Assembly (NCBI GenBank): GCA_015680905.1
Contig: CM027381.1
Coordinates: 87,259,501-87,323,500 of the forward strand
Origin: Coptis chinensis
Taxonomy: Eukaryota; Streptophyta; Magnoliopsida; Ranunculales; Ranunculaceae
Reading direction: 5' to 3'
DNA: 64,000 nucleotides
The first letter of the stretch is position 1, and every line of letters begins with the position of its first letter. The position numbers and the translations under genes were made by a program. This document shows positions 12,223 to 23,200 of the stretch, piece after piece. Under the pieces are notes generated by a model. It did no database searches. It saw nothing but the letters and a program-made list of their open reading frames with translations, and was not told the DNA's origin.

Positions 12223-12648
12223 AGAGCAAGTCCAATGGGTTGCTAAAAGCCATATAGCACCTCAAACACCAAAAATTCATTCCAATAGATTGCTAGAAGG
12301 CTCTTAAATTGGGTTGGTATGATAAACCAAGTAAAATTTGTAGCATTGTCTCGCAGTTGCCATAATAAGTTTAAGGTGACGGACGACACAATTTTTGACG
12401 TCTGTGTATTAAATATCGATGGACGACAAAAATTGTGCCAACTATTAAAAAAAAAAATCAACTTAAAGTTATAAACTAATGAACGGGTGGCGAAAGTGTG
12501 CCGTCCGTATCATTTACCACTTCAAAACACAAAAGAGCGATTGGAATGAAATTCAAGTTTGGTCAGCCATATTTGGTCGGGCAAAGTAAAAATCCTATGT
12601 GGCAAGGATTAGCAACTCATTTTAGCAGCCCTCCATTAGACTTGTTCT
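12223..12648. mobile_element. MITE-like element with terminal inverted repeats
   Basis: The left end AGAGCAAGTCCAATGG plus GTTGCTAAAA matches the reverse complement of the right end, AGAACAAGTCTAATGG plus GCTGCTAAAA, over about 26 bases with a small gap. The element is about 426 bp and has no coding capacity. Inside it, CACAATTTTTGACGTC near 12387 and GACAAAAATTGTG near 12424 form a second inverted repeat. No clear target duplication was found. The superfamily is uncertain; Mutator-like or hAT-like are both possible. Confidence 0.6.
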
Positions 12649-13945
12649 GAGTATCAACTAAGGTAGAGAAGACCCTGATTCCCACTGTCATTTTTATATG
12701 TCAATCTAAAATCTAAAATAAGGAGAATTCAAAATTTCCCTAGCAATAGCAAATATTTGTTACATTTATCGTTGTTTCCAAGAAACAATGGAATTTACAT
12801 TTTCATTCTAGCTAACAAGATTTGTGTACATGAGGGCCCTTGAGTTACAGAGATAATGTGGTCCTATAACAGAATAAAAACAGGAAAACGGTTCTCAGTT
12901 ATTTGAAATTCATATTTTCAAATAATTATACTCCAACCTTAAAATGAACAGAAATATCCTAGGCTTGAAATCAATCTATTAATTACATCTATCCAGACAA
13001 ACTTCAGCAAGCTTAAACAAATTGAGCTGTTCAAATGCTGATTCATTAACAGTTTCTTTCTACGCCATGTGGACAGCAGAGCAGAAGCTTGGTCATTTTC
13101 TTGGAGATTACAGTATTTGGACCACAAAGCACTCAAATAATCGTGATCTTATAGTAAAGAGAGACAAGTCCAATTATCCAGCAACAGCAATCAGCAACAA
13201 AGATGAACATGCAGTAGTCTCTTTCCGTGACCAGCAACAGGTGCCCATGCAAATGCTTGATGTCCACTAAATTTGGGAACTATTTGAAACTGAGTCACGT
13301 TCATCTACTTAGTTAATTTCTTTTAAAGTACTGTTGATGATTTTGAGTGTATTACTTTCTTTTCCAGTGAAGCACTGTTGAACACTGACAGAACATATAG
13401 TTGGGAGGAAGTGAATCAATTCTTCTTTGAGTGGTAACGCACAGAAGCGCCCAAGAGTGATTGTAATCAACTATTGCCAATGCCCATTTTCCCAGCAAAA
13501 AAGGGCACTTCATCTTAGGCCGAAAAGTTATGGTTTCCTTTTGTGGTCCCATACTCCCATCATCAGGAAAAAGGTAATATTCCTTTTTGCTCAAGTCACA
13601 AAGCTGGGGATTTAGAGCCTTGGACAAATGAACTTTCTATGTACGACATAAATCAATTTCCTTCATTCTAAGCATTTGATCAGTATAGCCTTTCGAAGTT
13701 ATACTATTTTTTGGCAAAATCATATTTTTCTTAATTGTGATGGTTATATCTACATCTTATGAAGTTATAAGTAAGTTGCAGCGATGAAACATGGGATTGG
13801 ACATGGCGAGGTACATCATTCTCTTTTTAATTAAACTTTATTTCGACTATGTATTGATCGAAGGACTTGAGTGATTACTCAATGTATATATCAACATAAA
13901 TTGATAAAATTAAGTGTTTAGCTCACTAGCAGGGGTTATATTATC

Positions 13946-13977
<32 letters not shown>

Positions 13978-14870
13978 ACTAGCAGGGATCTGCCAATGTC
14001 CTGGCGGTTAAGTACCCTTCTCGACAAGTTAGAGGTTGTATAATTAAATTCTTTTTCGGATAGTCAAATGCTAAAAGGCGTTGTATCCAAATTGACAAGA
14101 TCATCAAGCCTACGGATAAATCTGTTTAATTTAATTAACAATATATTTCTTTCGAAATGTAGTTCAATTAATGATGACAAATAATGGAAACGGTGCAATT
14201 TGTTTGGTATATTTGTAGTTCAAATGGTTAAATCGAATTGATAAATCTCACTCCTAAACTAACAACAAGAAGATCATAGACCCAGTCTTAATCGTCTCTC
14301 TATTATTCCATGAAGAACTTTAGTCGCAATCACCGACGAGAGTTGTATTCAATTGACATTTCATCAACATTAAGGAATGTAGGAGCTACCTTAATTCAAC
14401 GTTTCCTTCATATAACATCTTCAGTATTGATTGATAAATAAGCTGCCTTTGTCTACAGGGTGTATGATACATGTATAATATTAATAATCAAGTCATATGA
14501 TCATGTTGATGAGTTGATCCTATCTTTCCGAGTACCTGAACCACCGATATTGTTTCATTTGATGACCACAGGAAAAAGAGACCCACATAATGAAAATTTA
14601 TTTTGTATTTATGGTATATCTAACTAATTATAGATTGGTGGTACATACTTAAGGACCTACATACCAATGATCCAAAAATTTGTTGTGCCCTTCAAAGCAA
14701 GTGTATTCCAACTTTTAACCACAAATTGAGTCACCGATCTCTCAGTGTCTACACATTGTAAGAAAAGATAGCCACTTCGAATTAGATCTAATTATGATAA
14801 AAAGAGAATGAATTAGGTTGATTACAATGTTAGTGGCCTTCAAATATATACATTTCAATCATGGGGATTT
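12649..14870. other. Spacer without recognisable gene
   Basis: Several open frames of 60-90 codons lie on both strands around 12939-13627, but none has a recognisable domain, and overlapping frames on opposite strands suggest chance. The retroposon scar at 13922-13987 is the only definable feature. Confidence 0.6.
13922..13987 (+). mobile_element. Retroposon scar: poly(A) tail between 13-bp direct repeats
   Basis: CTCACTAGCAGGG occurs at 13922-13934 and again at 13975-13987. Between the copies are only about ten unrelated bases followed by roughly 29 adenines. This is the signature of target-primed insertion of an extremely 5'-truncated LINE or SINE. Which element supplied the tail cannot be told. 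Confidence 0.7.
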
Positions 14871-14965
14871 GGGTTAACGAGTATTGCCCCCCACTAGATA
14901 AACCAATTAACCGTGGGAGGAGATCCTAATTTCCCATATAATCTTAGGGTAATACCAGTTAACCC
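14871..14965. mobile_element. Small MITE, 'GGGTTAAC' family, copy 1
   Basis: Begins GGGTTAACGAGTATTGCCCC and ends GGGTAATACCAGTTAACCC, which are inverted repeats of each other. The body contains ACTAGATAAACCAATTAA and 'gatcctaatttcccatata', also seen in the related copy at 27949-28073. About 95 bp, non-coding. Confidence 0.65.
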
Positions 14966-15044
14966 TTCAATAATTAATATCTGAACGATAAACATTGTCC
15001 TGACTCCTAAATAGAATGGAATAGCTAGATATGATCTTCCATCC

Positions 15045-15330
15045 ATAGTATAAAATATCGCGATATTTATCGAGATTTTAGCAAGAGATATATAAATATC
15101 ACGATATGTTTAAAGATATATAAAACTATAAATATCGGTGATATTTATGATATTTTATGATATTTTGTATATATAACAATTTTATTTAATATTTATCATT
15201 ATATTTTAAATAAATATAAATAATATATCATGATATATCAAAAAATATCTACAATATTCACGATATTTGTTGATATTTTAGATATATTAACAATATTTAC
15301 ATATGAAACAATACAAAATATTTCCAAAAA
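15045..15330. repeat. AT-rich degenerate repeat rich in GATATTT/AAATATC
   Basis: Successive short units such as CGATATTTATCGA, AAATATCACGATATG, GGTGATATTTATGATATTTT and CACGATATTTGTTGATATTTT occur on both strands. The block could form many small hairpins. It has no coding potential. Confidence 0.55.
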
Positions 15331-17990
15331 AGATAATATATTTGCAATACATATTAAGAAATTGAATATCAGATATTTTATACCATACTTACATCCACAT
15401 CTAATAGGTAATTTCACCCTTAATTTAATTGCTAAAATACACGCTTTTCGTTTTCCTATATATACATTTGGAAAACACCTAAATCAAGCTAGCACGCAAT
15501 AGTCAGAGCATAGATAATGGGCACGAAATACATAATGTATGATTATCATCGAATCAAAATAGTTAGTACTAGAACATAAAAGCTGCACGCTGTGCTAGAA
15601 TATGCCTGATACATCAAACGACTATTCAATATTCCAATTCTATATTTCTTATTTATCATTGAAGAAGTCAGGAGATTCTAATGATGAATTTATAACATTG
15701 AGATGAATAAAGCGTGATTGCATTGACAACGAATTGCGTTGTATTGGAATATTGGAATGATGATTATTCAACGTCACCTGCGCGCAGATTGCATGATTGT
15801 CCTTCAACACAGACCTCACCATAAGGTGTCATGTCCTCCTTTAAGCAAAGTACCAGACGGTCCTACTTTCCAGCCTCCAACCCCAACTCCAACCTTCTCT
15901 TGTGACTTCAATAAAAATTTCAGTGAATGTACTCTCCAAACATTGTGGTTGGCTACGTAGTTACATGACAGGTTGAACAGAGTTGGGACCCAATAACATG
16001 CTATGAGAAGTTTGGCATACATACATGATACATCTATAATTGTCCCGGGTAATATATTTTACAAGGTAATGTTTGGCTGTTTGCTAACTATGGTCTATAC
16101 AACATATATAGTACGTTAATACAGTTAATACAGATACATTAGTAAAAACAACGACATCAATAAAAAAAAAATGGAAGTGATAGGTTTGTTATTATTGGGA
16201 AAACACCTACAAACAGCTTTTCAATATCTTGTGAATGAAATCTTTATTGTCTAGTTGATATTATCTTTTGAATTAATATCACATGATTGCAGAGCACGTG
16301 TACCGTGAAGCTTAATTTATTGAATATATTAACTCATGTGATTGATATGTGGCAGATGATAAATAGTTTAGTTTTGGCATTGCATGCAAACCTTAGCACG
16401 TTAACTTGACTATGCTTGACTAGTAGACACAGAACAAAACTTGGCTTCGTCTTCCAGTATAGATGGATTAGGGTGCGGTCTCGGTCTCCTAATGATTTGT
16501 AAAATTCATAGTGTGATGGTAATTTGTTAGAAAAATGACTAGGCTATAAAAATTCGCACTCCTAATTTTTTTTACAAAAACTCAATCCACTACCCTATCC
16601 CTAGTTCAATTACTGGATTGCAATACTTTTGCACCCGAAACATTGAATTTTGGTTTTGTACTTGCTTCCAAGGACTGATCTGAGTAGAAAAGTAATGAGG
16701 CACAAGGAGATCCGTCGTCAGTGTGCCCATGGCCCCATGCAGAGCATCTTCAGACATGAAATCTTAGATCATAGCTGTAGAAGCTTGTCCTTGTTTGGAA
16801 GTTTAGTTGCAATGACAGCCAAACTTTTTATTATATAGTAGCATATGCACCATATGGTTTTTTTTGTTTACTCTTCTTTCTGTGAACATTTTGTGAATTA
16901 ATTATTTAGATGCTTTAGCTGATCGACCAAGAGTAAAATCTTTCATTTACAAAGTTAATATTTAAAAAAGTGTATATATCCTTCATCAGATTTCAATTAT
17001 TCCTTCATTTTATATGAATTTGGATCATTGGATGCTCTTGTGATGAGTTCAGTAATTTTTAACAAAGTGAAAATAGTTGTTGAGCTTTTCATGTTACTTG
17101 TGTGGTTAGGTCGGGTTTGCCTGTAGACATTTCCAGTAGGTTTTTAGATAGCTAAAGAGGGAGAAGTTGTCCAAATAATTGGAATAAAGTATATGAAGCT
17201 AAGGGCAGTGAGGGACAGCCCTAGCGCATAACTTCATTTGATGCATACAGTCCGCCCCATCACCTTCGCACTCTGGCCAAAGCCAAAGCATCCCCAATGG
17301 TTGTGTCATATATATATGACTTGCATAGTTGCATACGTTTCAGCTAGTACTTTGTCGTCTCTGGCCCAGCAGACCTAAATTCTGTTCCAGACTGATCCGG
17401 CCTATGCCATATTGTTTGGATCTTTATACTCGAAAGCTTGAAACTATATATGATGGCACGGCAGATGAGGTAGGAGTTTGTTGTGATGGGATTACTGACC
17501 TCGCTCACAAGTACTTCCACTGAATTGCCCAGTTGACTTCTGCTTAGAACTTGATGATTCTTGCCTAGCCAAATACTAAATACTCTTGCTTCCATTTTGG
17601 ACTGCGCATACAGATTTGATAGGCTCTAATGCTCTATCTTTTCGATATCGATATTAAACATAGTCATAGCACTTCAGCATATCAGCTGCATTTGTCCCGC
17701 TTTGAGATTGAATTATTCTTGTTTAGCCTCTCTTGTTGTAGTCACTCATTTATTAAAAAGTAATTTTACCCCAAAACCACCAGCCTTTTGTTGTGCTCCA
17801 CGCATACTATCTTCGTTCCAAAACTCGAAAATATGCTTTTGCAATTCAACAGCGCGCAACATCTTCTTATTCTTTACACTTCCGACCATGGTGTCTAAAA
17901 ACTATCACAAAATCATCGGTTATTTCCCTTGCCCAAATTTGGCCACAAAAATGGCAAATGAGATGAGCATTTTAGCAATTGACATTTTAT

Positions 17991-17998
17991 TGGGCCCA
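17991..17998 (+). promoter_or_regulatory. Site II-like element (TGGGCCCA)
   Basis: TGGGCCCA lies about 90 bp upstream of the TATA run of MON2. TGGGCY 'site II' motifs bind TCP factors and are common in promoters of plant housekeeping genes. Function here is inferred from sequence only. Confidence 0.4.
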
Positions 17999-18077
17999 TT
18001 ATCGGTTTTTGTACCGAAGGCCTGTATTACTTATGGGCTTTAGGGGAATATATACCCGCCTAATTTCTACCGGGTCA

Positions 18078-18091
18078 TATATATATATAAA
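18078..18091 (+). promoter_or_regulatory. TATA box of MON2
   Basis: A TATATATATATAA run lies about 120 bases upstream of the MON2 start codon. A pyrimidine-rich stretch (CTCTTTTTCTCATTC) follows about 20-35 bases downstream, where a plant transcription start would be expected. Confidence 0.55.
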
Positions 18092-18165
18092 AAAAACAGA
18101 CAGATACTCTTTTTCTCATTCATTCAATCAAAGTCTCACTTCTCATTTCTTTCTCTGATCTCAAA

Positions 18166-18180
18166 ATGCTGAAATCGTGA
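18166..18180 (+). other. Upstream minimal ORF in the MON2 leader
   Basis: ATG CTG AAA TCG TGA encodes Met-Leu-Lys-Ser-stop and ends 26 bases before the MON2 ATG. If transcription starts near 18110 it lies within the 5' leader and could lower initiation at the main start. Between it and the main ATG is an A-rich tract. Confidence 0.5.
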
Positions 18181-18206
18181 AAAAAAAAAAAATTCATTTT
18201 GAATAA

Positions 18207-20188
18207 ATGGCTTTCATGACAGTCCTCGAATCAGATCTACGAGCTTTATCAGCCGAAGCTCGTCGCAGATACCCCGCTATCAAAGACGGAGCCGAACACG
18301 CTATTCTCAAGGTCCATTTAAACACTCAAATCACTTACTTAAAAAATGAGATCTGTTATTTATTTATATATATCGAAATATCAAACCTTATTAGATCTGT
18401 TTACTGATTATTATAAACTTTGTTTGCAGCTACGGTTAATGACTAGTCCTGATGAAATATCTCATAATGAGGATGTGTTACGTGTTTTTCTGATGGCATG
18501 TGAGGTTAAAACTGTAAAGTTGAGTGTGATTGGACTTTCTTGTATGCAAAAGCTTATTTCTCATGATGCTGTTCAACCCACGGCTTTGAAGGAGATATTG
18601 CACACTCTGAAAGACGTAAGTTTTGGTGGCAGTCAAATTATTATTGAGGTGTATTAGAGTGTGTCTGTTTGTTGGAATATATAACTGAGGTGCATAGGAT
18701 AATTATATTTAGAATACCTGATTTGAGTTAGTTAGTATCTCCTATTATCTAGGCATTATATCGACGTAGTTAATATTAGTGGGTTAGTTAGGAGGCTAGT
18801 GATTTTGGTTACTAACGAGATTGTATCAGATTCTATAATCAGTAATTTGTTACACCAATCCAGTGGTATCTCACCATTGTTGTGGTTTATGGGGAAAAAC
18901 AGACAAGGCACCTACAGGCACAGCAACGTGTGCTGATAGCTTGCAATGTAATAGAGAGTGGGGTTGGCACTTGTAGCACCAGGCCAGCGATACGCTGTAA
19001 GATGAGTGTATGCAGCAAGTGATAAAGCTTTATGGTTGATAAATTTTTATGTCGGAGTCTTAGTACTTATAACTTATAAGTAGTATATCTTTTACGATTT
19101 TGTTTCCTTCATTGTTGTACAATAATCTTTGTGTTAATTTATTTTCTCTTTACTGAATGATGATCATATCCATTTTGAAGCTGATATATTTTTTATGGTT
19201 TTATTTATTCAGCATGCTGAAATTGCTGATGAGACTGTTCAGCTTAAGACCTTACAGACTATACTTATAATCTTTCAGTCACGTCTTCATCCTGAAAATG
19301 AGGTAATTGCTTTGTGATGTTATGTTGCTCTTTGCCTTTTCTATTTCCTGATTGCTTTCTATAGAAATGGCCAGTAATGTCCTCTTTTTCCTTTTCCTCT
19401 CATATGATACGTGGTACTCTTGAACTGTACATCTTTAATGTCTTCTTAGATTCTTTCTACTGAAGTTGCTTTATGTAGTTAAATATGTACGCCATGTAAA
19501 CCATTATTTACAATAGTAGAAACAGAGTTCACATGTATAATAGGGATTAAAATGTATATTGTTCTATGCACTACTATTAATCAGTGTCTGTATGGCATTT
19601 GGAATGGAATTGCAAAGAAACATTTATTGTGAAATGTGAATCATTGTGTCTAAAGTTTTACTTTTCTTTCACGTATTATTATAATAAGAGTAGCAAACTA
19701 ACAACATCAATATGCCCAGGTCTGAATTTTCAAGACCTTATATATAAATGATCTATGCTGGTAATCTGAGGATTATTTTGTATCCGTGGTGTTGGTGGGT
19801 TGGAGGCCAAGTAGCATCTACGAGGACCCATAGTTTGAAAACCTCTTGTAAGTCGTTGATAAATTAATGAGATCACTTGTGCCAAAAGAAAAAAAAAGAA
19901 GAAGAAGAAATACTGCAGAATAATTTCCGCTGGATTTGTTTTCATCCAAACGGACAGCCTTCGTTTAAAGGCATCATCATAGAACCAAATTTTGCCTAAC
20001 CGAACTGGACCCTTTATTTGAACGTTCTAGTGAGGCATCCTATATTTCTTTGCCAATTGTCCACTACATTAGTAGGTTTACAAAATTTCTGTCTTGCTCA
20101 TTGTTTTTTTTTAAGTGCAGAGGATGTCTTCGTATTTCATTATTTATATGTTTTTTAAATAACTAAGGGTTCAGCCTTCTCGCCTTGT

Positions 20189-20224
<36 letters not shown>

Positions 20225-23200
20225 TTTGTATAAAAAATTTTATTTTGTTTTCTAGGAGACCCACACCTGCGACTTACTAGAATGCAAAAGTATCGTTTCT
20301 CCTTTTCCATTCCTTTTTGACAAATCCAAGACAACATGCAGTCTTGCATTTGAAAATGTATTATAGGATGTATAGCCATATAGTAGGTCCACCTGTCCAA
20401 GTGTCTAACTTGATTTCCAAAGAACTCTTTCTTCCAAATAATTAGTAGCTGGGAAACGTAACTTCTTCTTCCTTGAACTAGAATGCTTCAAATTTCTAAT
20501 ATAGCAATGTGTGATTTGGAAAAATTTCTAATTTTGTCAAGGAAAAGGTTTTCATGTCATCATTTTGAATTTGATAGATGTGCATTAATTATATGTATGT
20601 TATGTTATCTTGTGAATGCCAAAGTGGAAGTATCTTGTTTTGTGGAATAAAAGAAAAGAAAGAAAAGGATCAGTTAACATTAGAATGCAATCTTCATTGA
20701 TTTTGTCAGGAAAATACGTCTCAAGCACTTGGCATCTGTCTCCGGCTTCTTGAAAATAATCGATCCTCTGATAACGTGCACAAGTAAGTTAATGATGATT
20801 TTCTTACCTTTGATGTAAGGTAAGGTGCTTTCTTACCTTTGATCGATTATTTGATGTAAGGTAGATGCTTTCTTACCTTTCTCACCCCAGATTTTCTTAG
20901 CCATGTGAACTTTTTTTATACAGTACCGCTGCTGCTACCTTTAGGCAAGCGGTTGCGTTGATTTTTGATCATGTTATCTCTGCTGAGTCACTTCCTGCTG
21001 GTAAGATGAGTTCTTCAAGTCATGTATCTAGATCCAGTTCTGTCAGTGGAGATGTTAATCGCAGTATCAACCGCTCAGAGTAAGTACTTTTTAAGACATC
21101 ATTTAGTTACTGCTTCTCAGTAATTTCACTTTCGTGTTTGTTGAGATGTTAGTATAGTCCCACAAGGGATAACTATAGCCTTGCATAAAAATATATAGTT
21201 CCTGGGGTGGGTCGCTCCACTCATCACCAGTTGGTTTTGGGTTGGATGCTCCAAGGTTTAACGTGGTATCAGAGTAGGGTAGTGTGTTTGGCCCAAAGCC
21301 CCAAAGGCCTCGTTTACTCCACATCACCCAAGTATGTTGGTCCCGTGTTGGGCTCAAGGAACACCCACAAGGGGCGTTTTTGCAATGAGTTTACATGAGA
21401 ATGTACGTTAATACTATATACTATGCAGATCAGCAAATCCGTTACTGTCAACACCCTACATATTCATAAGTTGTGTAGGGTACTCTTTCAAAATGCATGG
21501 AAATATGGAATTTGCACTTTCAGTCCATTCGTCTGTCACTTTAACTAACAGAAGAACTGACAGGTCATTGGAGAGTGAATTTGTCTCTGGAGGGTCATCG
21601 CTGAAGCGTGAGAGTCTGACTAAAGTAGGAAAGCTTGGTGTTCGTTTGCTTGAAGACCTGACAGCTCTAGCTGCAGGTGGATCTGTATGTGCTGTTTTGA
21701 AACTAGTACTGTGTTTGCTGATTATATCCATATCCCTGTATCATTGATGTTAGCTTTTGGAACATTACATTGAAGTCTATGCTTTCCCAACTTCCCAATT
21801 CACAGTCGATCTCTTAAAATTGTGATTCTATAGATAGGTATCATAGTCTGCTTGTAAAAAGTTGTACCGAAGATTAACATTTCCTTTGCATCATGCCAGG
21901 CAATTTGGTTACGGGTCAGTTCTCTTCAACGGACGTTTGCACTTGATATTTTAGAGTGAGGAATCCTCTTCTCTTGTTACAGACTTACACTTTAACATGC
22001 AATGTGGTCCGTGAAATCATATGTTGTTTTTGTCTTGAAAATTTACCATAAAAGATTAAGTTAGGACAACTAAGTTTGTATGAGTTCTACTCTTATAGAC
22101 GGGCCTCATAAAAAAAATATTATTTTGGTCCCATCATATGTGATATTCAAGCTATTGCAAATTGGTGTGTCTAGTTGATTGTCGATTTTGACAGTAATCT
22201 TCAATGGTTGGAAATTTTGTGGTTGACCTTATCTTAAGCTGCGTCCTACATATATACATATATAATACAACCAGTTCTCTCGAATCGTAATACACGCTCA
22301 AATTGAAATGGTGAAAGTATAAACAATATTTTGAACCGAATGATTCAAAATGATTTTTTTGGAAATAATTTGGAGAATATGATTATAAGTCATGTACTGT
22401 CGTATTAATGCAATAACATCTTATACACATCTATTAATACAAAATCTGTCCTAGTGGACCGTAAGCGTTAAACCACGTGTCATGTCAACATATAATTGCG
22501 GTCTATGTGCAACAATTGGATTTTATAAATCACAAGCTCTCGTTGGCCGCACATTTTATTTCTCAGTATGAAATAAGGAGATATAATAATTAAATGAAGA
22601 AGTCTTGTTGCCCCACTTTGGACGAGTGGGGGATGTTGATACGAGACATCCAGAAGTGGACTAACGAAGCTAAATACTTTAATAGTATTCAATCATCGTA
22701 TTTAGATTGATATAGTTTCCTGCTGATTATGTAAGGTTAAATCAATCAAAGCAAATCTTAGGTGAAAGAGTTTGAGAGATAAACAACTAGGTACCTTGTT
22801 TTTGCATAAAAAAGGGGGTTGAGTTGTAGAGAAACACTACAAAAACTGGATGATCTCCTCCCTCTCTCATAACTCTCCTTCAAGAGATCTAAAGTGTGAA
22901 GAGAGAGGGAGGAGAAATACTTTCAAAGTGGGGGAAGGTTCATGCTTCTTTATATTGACCTACATTTTGATTTTAAACAAGATTGGTCAGATTGTCATGG
23001 GTGCTTGCTTTCTGCAGGTTCATTCTATCAAATTATGTGGCTATCTTTAGGACTTTGGCGTCATACCAACAGGTGATTTCTCAAATTACTTAATTTGGTA
23101 ATGTCTTGGAGGCAGGCTGATAAAAATTGTTTTCCTTGTTAAGATCTCGTGTTCAGTGGTTTTAAACACATGGTCTTAGGCAGGCTCACACTGGGAAAGG

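Larger units (their letters stand above)
14966..18076. other. Spacer and upstream region of MON2
   Basis: No gene could be recognised here. Around 15045-15330 lies a strongly AT-rich block of degenerate ATATTTATGATATTT-like repeats. The region from about 17700 to 18076 is likely MON2 promoter, with TGGGCCCA near 17991. Confidence 0.6.

Noticed and set aside
12939-13627. Several 60-90 codon open frames on both strands
   Set aside because: No domain, mutual overlap on opposite strands and no supported splice structure.
18670-18870. Possible copia-type solo LTR in MON2 intron 2 (starts TGTTGGAATATATAAC, TGGTATCTC near 18864)
   Set aside because: No matching terminal motif, second LTR or target duplication could be shown.
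22855-22915. Perfect hairpin (CTCCTCCCTCTCTC with GAGAGAGGGAGGAG) in MON2 intron 7, considered as a microRNA precursor
   Set aside because: The arms are simple purine/pyrimidine sequence of only 14 bases, too short and low in complexity for a miRNA.
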